Part shown: in pieces, positions 1 through 5,031 of the stretch | Position numbering within the stretch: position 1 is the stretch's first letter | Layout of the letters: each line of letters opens with the position of its first letter | NCBI GenBank assembly: GCA_016191985.1 | Contig: JACPVB010000161.1 | Coordinates: 1 to 9,609, forward strand | Length of the DNA: 9,609 nucleotides | DNA from: Chloroflexota bacterium | GTDB lineage: Bacteria; Chloroflexota; Anaerolineae; Anaerolineales; Villigracilaceae | Reading direction: 5' to 3' | Translations under genes and position numbers: made by a program | Notes under the pieces: model-generated | What the model was told of the DNA's origin: nothing | Database searches by the model: none | Seen by the model: only the letters and a program-made list of their open reading frames with translations

Positions 1-236
1 AACGCCGCATTTGGGCGCAGCGCTGGGATGAGCGGGAGACTTACATTTACAGCCTGATCGAATCAGGTGAAACCGACCTTGTCATCCCTTCCATGGACGG
101 TTACGAAGGCACAAAGGAAATGGATTTACAGGCCAATTTCTGGGTCAACCGCTGTGCCGCCGCATATTACGATGTTGATTCAATCGCCACCTTTTCACTA
201 CACCCCGATGAGATCAAGGACTTTTTCAGTGAATGA
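1..236 (+). CDS. C-terminal fragment of a membrane protein (DUF6056-like), 5' end outside window
   Basis: An open frame enters from the left edge (first full codon at position 3) and stops at TGA 234-236, giving 77 residues. Visible features are RWDERETYI near the start, then a segment ending in NFWVNRCAAAYYDVDSI. From memory, this Trp-Asp-x-Arg followed by W-x-N-R-C-A-A-x-Y-Y resembles the soluble C-terminal tail of the large polytopic DUF6056 proteins frequent in Anaerolineae polysaccharide loci, which are related to GT-C type membrane glycosyltransferases. The membrane-spanning part lies outside the window, so neither topology nor activity can be judged. Its last 8 bases overlap the start of the next gene, which implies one transcript and probable translational coupling. 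Coding status is fairly secure from composition and overlap; the family name is a recognition call that needs a profile search. Confidence 0.6.
   Translation, partial: RRIWAQRWDERETYIYSLIESGETDLVIPSMDGYEGTKEMDLQANFWVNRCAAAYYDVDSIATFSLHPDEIKDFFSE
216..220 (+). promoter_or_regulatory. Shine-Dalgarno AAGGA deciding the GTG 229 start
   Basis: AAGGA at 216-220 lies 8 bases before GTG 229, a canonical spacing. It sits inside the 3' end of the upstream coding sequence and supports the short start of the sulfotransferase over the longer open frame that begins at GTG 67. Confidence 0.7.
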
Positions 237-1149
237 CATAAACCCCATCCTCGTCACAGGCACACATCGCAGTGGCACAACCTGGGTTGGCAAAATGCTC
301 GCTGCCGATGCGGATACCGCCTACATCAGCGAGCCGTTGAATGTGCTGCACCGCCCCGGCGTCTTCCGCGCCCCGGTCAAACACTGGTACACCTATATCA
401 ACGACGAAAATGAATCAGAATTTCTCCCCGCCTTTCATGATCTGCTTAATTTTCAATACCATACCTGGCTGGAGATAAAATCCCTCCGCTCCCACCGCGA
501 TTTTCTGCGCATGGGTCGTGATTTTCGCAACTTCTTCATCGGCTCCATGCACGGTCAGCGCGCCCTGCTCAAGGATCCGTTTGCGGTTTTCTCAACGACC
601 TGGTTTGCGAAAAAACTGAACTGCCATGTGGTGGTCACTGTCCGTCACCCAGCGGCGTTTGCCAGCAGCCTCAAACGCCTCAACTGGCCCTTTGATTTTA
701 ACAACCTGCTCGACCAGCCTCTGCTCATGCGCGATCATTTGGAAGAAGACCGCGCCGAGATGGAATCGATTCAACCCGGCGATGTGATCGGCCAATCGGC
801 ATTACTCTGGCGGATCATCCACCGCCTCGTTCATTCGACCTCTAAATTGTTCCCGGACTTCAACATGGTCCGCCACGAAGACCTCTCCCTCGAACCCGTC
901 GCTGGCTACAAAGCTCTGTACGAATCCCTCGGCCTGACCTTTGATGAAAGCGTCAAAACCAGGATCCTCAACTCCAGCAGTTCCGAAAACCCCGCCAAAC
1001 TTGGGAAGAACAAAACCCATTCCATAAAACTGGACAGCCGCGCCAACCTCGAAAACTGGAAACAGATTCTGACGCAGGAAGAAATCACCCGCATTCGCAA
1101 CATCACCGAACCCATCTCCCACCTCTTTTACTCAGATAGTGAATGGTAA
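229..1149 (+). CDS. sulfotransferase family protein
   Basis: Predicted cytoplasmic PAPS-dependent sulfotransferase, 306 residues. The 5'-phosphosulfate-binding loop is VTGTHRSGTTWVGKML at about residues 9-24, matching the family pattern x-x-G-T/S-x-R/K-S-G-T-T-W. The 3'-phosphate-binding region is VVVTVRHPAAFASSLKRL around Arg139, His140, Pro141 and Ser146/147. Residues between them (YISEPLN, LLKDPFAVFSTTWFA) are typical of bacterial carbohydrate sulfotransferases of the Sulfotransfer_3 kind. GTG 229 is chosen because AAGGA lies 8 bases upstream, the protein then begins a few residues before the first beta strand as is usual, and it overlaps the preceding stop by only 8 bases. The longer frame from 67 would overlap that gene by 170 bases. 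The context of glycosyltransferase, Wzz-like and ligase genes suggests a polysaccharide or glycan acceptor; the actual acceptor is unknown. Confidence 0.85.
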   Translation: MNDINPILVTGTHRSGTTWVGKMLAADADTAYISEPLNVLHRPGVFRAPVKHWYTYINDENESEFLPAFHDLLNFQYHTWLEIKSLRSHRDFLRMGRDFRNFFIGSMHGQRALLKDPFAVFSTTWFAKKLNCHVVVTVRHPAAFASSLKRLNWPFDFNNLLDQPLLMRDHLEEDRAEMESIQPGDVIGQSALLWRIIHRLVHSTSKLFPDFNMVRHEDLSLEPVAGYKALYESLGLTFDESVKTRILNSSSSENPAKLGKNKTHSIKLDSRANLENWKQILTQEEITRIRNITEPISHLFYSDSEW

Positions 1150-1192
1150 TTACCAATTACTGTTCACTACTCACTGATAACTGCCCACTGAC
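1147..1192 (+). repeat. degenerate 7-bp tandem repeat filling the spacer before the glycosyltransferase
   Basis: Starting with the stop codon of the sulfotransferase, the spacer divides into heptamers ending mostly in AC: units at 1147, 1154, 1161, 1168, 1175 and 1182, then a partial unit TGAC. Examples are TAATTAC, TACTCAC and TGATAAC, giving a loose consensus YRNNNAC. The array ends on the base before ATG 1193, and no Shine-Dalgarno is visible. It resembles in style the heptanucleotide STRR repeats described in cyanobacteria, but the unit sequence differs and kinship is not claimed. Confidence 0.6.
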
Positions 1193-2011
1193 ATGCCTCC
1201 CCTCGTCTCCATCATCACCCCGTCTTTCAATCAGGCCCAATTCCTTGAAAAGACAATTCAATCTGTCCTCACGCAGGATTATCCAGCCATCGAATACATT
1301 GTCATAGACGGCGGCTCGAAAGACGGCAGTATTGAGATTATTAAGAAATACACTTTGGAGTCAGCCCCTTTGGAGTCGGACAGCTTGCTGTCCGTTTCTG
1401 GAATCCATAGCCACAAAATCTCCTGGTGGGTCAGCGAACAGGACAAAGGTCAGACCGATGCGATCAACAAGGGCTTCAATCGCGCCCAGGGCGAAATCCT
1501 CGCGTGGATCAACTCGGACGATACCTACAATCCGGGCGCAGTGAGCGAGGCCGTAAAATATCTCATCGAAAATCCTGAGGTGGGGATGGTGTACGCCGAT
1601 TGTAATTTCATCAACGAAGAGGGCAAAGTGATCGGCAAATTTAAATCTGCGCAGACCGATTACCGCCGCCTGCGCGAAGGCTTCGTCCACATCCCCCAGC
1701 AGACCATGTTCTTCCGCGCAAAATTTTGGAAGGAATTGGGTCCGCTCGACCCGTCCTTTTATTTCGCAATGGACTACGATTTATGGACGCGCATTGCCAG
1801 ACACGCGCCCATCAAATATTTACCTGGCAGAGTGTGGGCGAATTTCCGCATCCATACCACCAGCAAAACTAACGTCGCTGACGCGCGCGGCTGGGACGAA
1901 ATGCTGCGCGTCCATTATCGTGATGGCGGTAGTTTCTTTTCGTTAATTGTGGCAAAATACTATTTAAGAAAAATCACTGGCCCGCTCTGGAAGTGGCGCA
2001 TTAAAAAGTAA
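1193..2011 (+). CDS. glycosyltransferase family 2 protein with an internal repeat-derived insertion
   Basis: GT-A fold glycosyltransferase of 272 residues that transfers a sugar from a nucleotide-sugar donor, probably in the cytoplasm during polysaccharide repeat-unit assembly. Visible motifs are SIITPSFNQAQFLEKTIQSV at residues 6-25, VIDGGSKDGS with Asp39, DKGQTDAINKGFNRAQGE, and WINSDD at 105-110 where the metal-binding DxD equivalent lies. Further on are PQQTMFFR and MDYDLWTRIA, the usual acceptor-side motifs. ATG 1193 is firm: the protein opens directly into the first beta strand and an in-frame TAA lies at 1178-1180. No Shine-Dalgarno is visible. Oddity: between IKKY (ending at residue 53) and WWVSE (from residue 78) lie about 24 residues where relatives known to me have only about 5-7. 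This stretch (LESAPLESDSLLSVSG) is encoded by a short direct repeat plus a perfect palindrome. Donor and acceptor specificity are unknown. Confidence 0.9.
   Translation: MPPLVSIITPSFNQAQFLEKTIQSVLTQDYPAIEYIVIDGGSKDGSIEIIKKYTLESAPLESDSLLSVSGIHSHKISWWVSEQDKGQTDAINKGFNRAQGEILAWINSDDTYNPGAVSEAVKYLIENPEVGMVYADCNFINEEGKVIGKFKSAQTDYRRLREGFVHIPQQTMFFRAKFWKELGPLDPSFYFAMDYDLWTRIARHAPIKYLPGRVWANFRIHTTSKTNVADARGWDEMLRVHYRDGGSFFSLIVAKYYLRKITGPLWKWRIKK
1353..1394 (+). repeat. palindromic element copy A inside the glycosyltransferase gene
   Basis: The decamer CTTTGGAGTC occurs at 1353-1362 and again at 1368-1377. It is followed by a perfect 8-bp inverted repeat, CGGACAGC at 1377-1384 and GCTGTCCG at 1387-1394, separated by TT. 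The element is read in frame as Leu-Glu-Ser-x-x repeats and then DSLLS. The core AGC-TT-GCT is shared with the palindromes at 2716-2735 and 8347-8366. The TGGAGT lead-in is shared with the 2716 copy. Confidence 0.75.
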
Positions 2012-2094
2012 TTCGTGAATCGTGGTCTCGATATGGCCTCGAAAAACACTTGGCCTACTCGACCACCACCATCAATCGTAAATTGTAAATTGAA
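2011..2094 (+). repeat. heptamer array interrupted by a palindrome, before the wzz-like gene
   Basis: The spacer opens with two heptamers, ATTCGTG at 2011-2017 and AATCGTG at 2018-2024. It closes with three more, AATCGTA at 2074-2080, AATTGTA at 2081-2087 and AATTGAA at 2088-2094, ending immediately before ATG 2095. The middle is occupied by a separate imperfect palindrome. AATCGTG and AATCGTA differ in one base, so the two half-arrays look like one array split by an insertion. No Shine-Dalgarno is seen before ATG 2095. Confidence 0.6.
2022..2066. repeat. REP-like imperfect palindrome, GTGGTC...GACCAC
   Basis: Outer arms GTGGTC at 2022-2027 and GACCAC at 2061-2066 are perfectly complementary. 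Inner arms GGCC at 2035-2038 and GGCC at 2052-2055 also pair. Imperfectly matched stretches (TCGATAT and TACTC) lie between them, and a loop of about 13 bases separates the inner arms. From memory, the pattern GGTCTCGATA...CTACTCGACCACC is a recurring dispersed intergenic palindrome in several high-GC and Chloroflexota genomes. That recollection cannot be verified here. Confidence 0.6.
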
Positions 2095-2706
2095 ATGAAC
2101 TTCATTCTCTCTTCCCCATCCCTCGAAGACCTCATCCGCCTGCTGCGCGCGTGGCGCTTTTGGGTTTTAGGCGCGGTGATCGGCGCGCTAATCGGCGCTG
2201 CTGTTTATTTCATTGCTTCGCCGCCCTATCGCGCGCGCGCCACCGTCAACGTGGATTTCAACCTCGAACAAGCCTGGCCGCAGGATACAGACCGTCAGCA
2301 GTTCTATTACCTTGAACGCGAAGCTCGCAAGCTGGAAGAGCTTGCCTGGCACGATGAGATCATGGGTCAATTATCTTCCGAATTTGGAATTCCAATGGAA
2401 GAATTGAGAAATGATAAATTACAGCTCAGCCAACCTGCCGAAGCAGGCTGGCATTTTTATGCTGATGATAACGATCCGCAAATTGCCGCAGCGTTGGCCT
2501 CCACCTGGGCAGAGACTTTCGTCCAGCGTGTTCAAGCGGAGATAGCTGCTGGGAACGTCAATGAATTCGTCAAACTCGAAGTCACCCAATCTGAAAAAAT
2601 CCCCACCGCACGTAGCATTCCATTGAGCGGCTACTTGCTCACAGGTTCCACAGGTTTTCTTGTACTTGCCGTGTTTGTTGTGTTGTTTATCAAGTCCAAA
2701 AAATAA
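2095..2706 (+). CDS. short Wzz-like chain-length determinant / polysaccharide co-polymerase protein
   Basis: Inner-membrane protein of 203 residues with the layout of polysaccharide co-polymerases. A cytoplasmic start (LEDLIRLLRAWRF) leads into membrane segment 1 at about residues 22-41 and then SPPYRARATVNVDFN, the typical first strand after the membrane in Wzz/Etk N-terminal domains. A helix-rich extracytoplasmic region of about 130 residues follows, then a proline-containing stretch (IPTARSIPLSG) and membrane segment 2 at about 175-199 ending in KSKK. Such proteins set polymer length together with a Wzy or ligase, and an O-antigen ligase-type gene follows directly. It is much shorter than Wzz proteins of about 320-370 residues and carries no Walker-type tyrosine kinase domain. 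ATG 2095 is the only reasonable start, since an in-frame TAA lies at 2086-2088. The role in chain length is inferred from fold and neighbours. Confidence 0.75.
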   Translation: MNFILSSPSLEDLIRLLRAWRFWVLGAVIGALIGAAVYFIASPPYRARATVNVDFNLEQAWPQDTDRQQFYYLEREARKLEELAWHDEIMGQLSSEFGIPMEELRNDKLQLSQPAEAGWHFYADDNDPQIAAALASTWAETFVQRVQAEIAAGNVNEFVKLEVTQSEKIPTARSIPLSGYLLTGSTGFLVLAVFVVLFIKSKK

Positions 2707-2710
2707 ATTA

Positions 2711-2771
2711 TGGAGTGCAGGAGCTTGCTCCTGCATGTATGGGCAGTACCCACAGAGCAAGTGAGCTGCCC
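2711..2771 (+). repeat. palindromic element copy B plus a second hairpin, between wzz-like and ligase genes
   Basis: TGGAGT at 2711-2716 leads into a perfect 9-bp inverted repeat: TGCAGGAGC at 2716-2724 and GCTCCTGCA at 2727-2735, with loop TT. Core and lead-in match copy A. A second hairpin follows, GGGCAG at 2741-2746 with CTGCCC at 2766-2771 and a 19-base loop. No run of T follows either stem, so a rho-independent terminator is unlikely. In RNA the two hairpins could stabilise or attenuate the message between these genes. The remaining spacer, 2772-2795, holds no recognisable site. Confidence 0.7.
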
Positions 2772-2795
2772 GACACCAAAAACGTTCAATTTTGT

Positions 2796-4238
2796 ATGAT
2801 GATACAACTTCGTTTAAGCCTAAATAACTTTCCCCGCATCCTGTGGGCGGCGGCCATGTTGACTTTGCCGGTCACCAGTTTTCGTTGGTTTCCGTTTCTT
2901 GGCGAGGGCACACTGGTCCGCCCGCTGGCGTTGTATCCGCTGGCGTTGTTGTTACCACTTTTATTGATTCAGGCGTTTCGTAAAAAAATAAATTTATATT
3001 GGGCGGGCGCGTTCGTGGCGCTTGGGGCGTTGATCCTGTTCATAGTTTTTGGGATCAGCTTTGGGGCGCTGATCGATCCGATCCCTTTGCGCGGGCAGGA
3101 ATATTTCGGGCGCGCCATCCGCGCACTGGCAACGCTCTTCATCGGCCTGGCATTCTTCATCAGCGCGGTATGGATGAACAAAGACGAATCCGATTTGCGA
3201 TTCACCGTCCAATGGATTTTGGCTGGCTTGTGTCTCGATATTGCCTGGAGCGGTTTGCAGGCGGTCACGTTCTACACCGACCTGCTCGAAAAAGAAATGG
3301 TGACGCACTGGCAGCTTGCATTTTCGGTGCGCGAGCTTGTGCGCACGAACCGCATTTCAGGCTTTGCGTATGAACCCGCCTGGCTGGCGGGACAGATCGC
3401 CACGATCTTCATCCCATTTTTATTTGCCTCCGTGCTGACGAATTACCGCCTCACCCGCCTAAAGTGGCTGGAGCCTGTTCTACTGGCATTGTCCATGCTG
3501 GTGCTGTTAGCCACCTATTCGCGCGGCGGACTATTGACTACCGTAGCCGCGGCAGGACTGACATTTTTATTCCTTGGGCGCGATGTCACTCGCACGATGT
3601 GGTCTTGGTTCATCAACGGCTTTCGCGGGCGAATGTTCGATAAGTTCTTTCGTATCGGTGCGATCCTTACAATCATTGGCGCCCTCGCTGGTTCATTTCT
3701 TTTCTTAAATCAAAAAGGGCTTTTCAGACGTTTGTGGCAGATCGACGCCGAAAGCCTGAGCGAATACATGGTGGATATCAACGCGGGCGCGCGCGGCGCA
3801 TATTCGGCGGGCGCGTTTGCCGCCTTCGAGGATTATCCGCTTACCGGAGTCGGGCTTGGCGCGAGCGGATTTTACATCTATCAAAACCTGCCCGATTGGT
3901 CGTTGACCACCGTGCCAGAAATTGCAAAACAATTGAATCCCGAAAATCGTCTCTACCCCAACCCGAAGAACCTCTATATCCGCCTGCTGGCTGAAACGGG
4001 TTTGTTCGGATTTTTTTTATTCCTTGCATTTCAATTTTACGTACTTGGTGATATGCTTTCCCTCCTGCTTCGGAAAGAGACCTGGGCGCGTTTTGCCGCC
4101 ACCGCCGGAGTATTTGCGTGGCTGGGGATCACCTTTTATAATTTCACCCAGGATTCGCTCACAACGCCGAACATCTGGCTGGTCTCAGGCATACTGGTTG
4201 GGCTATCTGCTACTTCATCGCATAAGGAAATCAAATGA
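2796..4238 (+). CDS. O-antigen ligase / Wzy-type polymerase family membrane protein
   Basis: Polytopic inner-membrane protein of 480 residues with roughly ten to twelve hydrophobic segments, fitting the Wzy_C (O-antigen ligase) superfamily that polymerises or transfers lipid-linked glycans outside the membrane. Family marks are TYSRGGLL in a membrane helix near Tyr241-Gly245, EDYPLTGVGLG at 345-355 and NPKNLYIRLLAETGLFG from Asn389. A long extracytoplasmic loop holds the second and third marks, as in this superfamily. Relatives usually have His-Asn at the last motif; here it is Lys391-Asn392. ATG 2796 (or ATG 2799) is chosen because the frame further upstream runs back into the palindromic repeat and encodes a non-hydrophobic, unlikely N-terminus. 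No clear Shine-Dalgarno is seen. The gene overlaps the next one by ATGA. Whether it is a ligase or a polymerase cannot be told from sequence. Confidence 0.8.
   Translation: MMIQLRLSLNNFPRILWAAAMLTLPVTSFRWFPFLGEGTLVRPLALYPLALLLPLLLIQAFRKKINLYWAGAFVALGALILFIVFGISFGALIDPIPLRGQEYFGRAIRALATLFIGLAFFISAVWMNKDESDLRFTVQWILAGLCLDIAWSGLQAVTFYTDLLEKEMVTHWQLAFSVRELVRTNRISGFAYEPAWLAGQIATIFIPFLFASVLTNYRLTRLKWLEPVLLALSMLVLLATYSRGGLLTTVAAAGLTFLFLGRDVTRTMWSWFINGFRGRMFDKFFRIGAILTIIGALAGSFLFLNQKGLFRRLWQIDAESLSEYMVDINAGARGAYSAGAFAAFEDYPLTGVGLGASGFYIYQNLPDWSLTTVPEIAKQLNPENRLYPNPKNLYIRLLAETGLFGFFLFLAFQFYVLGDMLSLLLRKETWARFAATAGVFAWLGITFYNFTQDSLTTPNIWLVSGILVGLSATSSHKEIK
4224..4228 (+). promoter_or_regulatory. Shine-Dalgarno AAGGA for the second sulfotransferase
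   Basis: AAGGA lies 6 bases before ATG 4235, inside the end of the ligase gene. Together with the ATGA stop-start overlap it supports coupled translation of the two genes. Confidence 0.7.
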
Positions 4239-4963
4239 TCGTTCTTTCCGTTGGTATGCCGCGCGCAGGGTCGGGCTGGCACTACAATCTTATTCATGAT
4301 CTTATGAAAACCACAGGCTGTGCCGATGCGCGTGACATCCGCGAAAAATATCATCTGCAAAAAATCCTCACCGAAGTGAATTGCAACATCGGTGTGTTGT
4401 CTGCGCGCAGACTGGGGCTGGTGACTCTGCCCACTCTGCTGGGAAATACGTTCGTGATCAAGGCTCACGCCGGGCCAACCAGCGCCTCGCGTCTTTTCTC
4501 CGCCCTGGGCCTGCTTCGCATCACCTACATTTACCGTGACCCGCGCGACGCCATGCTCTCCGCATATGACTTTGGCCAGCGCGCGCTTACCAAGGGACGC
4601 CCCAACGCTTTTTCCCACCTTTCTGATTTTGAGAAGAGTGTCGATTTTATGATGGAATACGTCCGCATTTGGGATAAGTGGATGAACGAAAAGAATGTGC
4701 TGGTTGCCCGCTACGAAGACTTACTGATGAATTATGACGAGGAATCTGCCCGGTTGTTGGACCATCTCAAATTGGACGGGAGCAGGCTCGAGGTCCAGAA
4801 AGTGGTCGAGCAGTATCGTCCCGGGGTGTCCGATGACCAGCAGGGTCTCCACTTTTACAAAGGCAAGATTGGTCGATTCCGCGATTCTTATACGAACGAG
4901 CAAAAACAGGTCCTACAAGAAAAATTAGCCCCGTTTTTGCCCCGCATGAGATATGATGTCTGA
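4235..4963 (+). CDS. sulfotransferase domain protein
   Basis: Predicted PAPS-dependent sulfotransferase of 242 residues, from a different branch than the gene at 229. The 5'-phosphosulfate loop is SVGMPRAGSGWHYNLI at residues 5-20, with the Pro-x-x-Gly-Ser-x-Trp arrangement of Sulfotransfer_1 proteins. The 3'-phosphate site is ITYIYRDPRDAMLSAY, with Arg101, Asp102, Pro103, Arg104 and Ser109. Near the C-terminus HFYKGKIGRFRD (from His206) corresponds to the R-K-G-x-x-G-x-W-K region that closes over the cofactor; Phe replaces Trp there. The ATG overlaps the ligase stop as ATGA, with AAGGA 6 bases upstream, so this gene is co-translated with the ligase and ends the polysaccharide unit. Its acceptor is unknown; membership of the locus points to a cell-surface glycan. 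Confidence 0.82.
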   Translation: MIVLSVGMPRAGSGWHYNLIHDLMKTTGCADARDIREKYHLQKILTEVNCNIGVLSARRLGLVTLPTLLGNTFVIKAHAGPTSASRLFSALGLLRITYIYRDPRDAMLSAYDFGQRALTKGRPNAFSHLSDFEKSVDFMMEYVRIWDKWMNEKNVLVARYEDLLMNYDEESARLLDHLKLDGSRLEVQKVVEQYRPGVSDDQQGLHFYKGKIGRFRDSYTNEQKQVLQEKLAPFLPRMRYDV

Positions 4964-4994
4964 CAAGGTGTAATTTACCTGTAACGTCACCAAG

Positions 4995-5023
4995 TTGTTT
5001 TCCTGTGCATTTTTCGATATGAT
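4995..5023 (+). promoter_or_regulatory. candidate sigma-70-type promoter for the histidine kinase operon
   Basis: TTGTTT at 4995-5000 and TATGAT at 5018-5023 are separated by exactly 17 bases. They match the consensus at 3 of 6 and 5 of 6 positions. The site lies in the 68-base gap after the sulfotransferase, where a new transcription unit is expected. The expected transcription start, about 7 bases downstream near 5030, falls almost on ATG 5032/5035, so the mRNA could be leaderless. There is only a weak GGA (5024-5026) for ribosome binding. Confidence 0.45.
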
Positions 5024-5031
5024 GGACTGGT

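Noticed and set aside
67..228. N-terminal extension of the first sulfotransferase from GTG 67
   Set aside because: It would overlap the upstream coding end by 170 bases, has an odd proline/histidine/serine-rich composition, and GTG 229 has a well-placed AAGGA and a family-like N-terminus.
802..1122. Open frames on the minus strand opposite the first sulfotransferase
   Set aside because: They are antisense to a well-supported gene, have no recognisable motif, and look like composition shadows.
1147..2094. CRISPR-like array from the spacer repeats
   Set aside because: The repeats are 7-bp degenerate tandem units without spacers, and there are no cas genes.
2715..2795. N-terminal extension of the ligase from GTG 2715 through the palindromic repeat
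   Set aside because: The 27 extra residues are polar, are encoded by repeat DNA, and precede a natural membrane-protein start at the ATG pair 2796/2799. The open frame is probably incidental.
2770..2800. Possible promoter CCGACA ... TATGAT before the ligase
   Set aside because: The spacer is 19 bases and the -10 match overlaps the chosen start codon; transcription from here would lose the start. Evidence is too weak.
4964..4994. Hairpin AGGT ... ACCT after the second sulfotransferase as a terminator
   Set aside because: Only 4 bp pair and no T-run follows.
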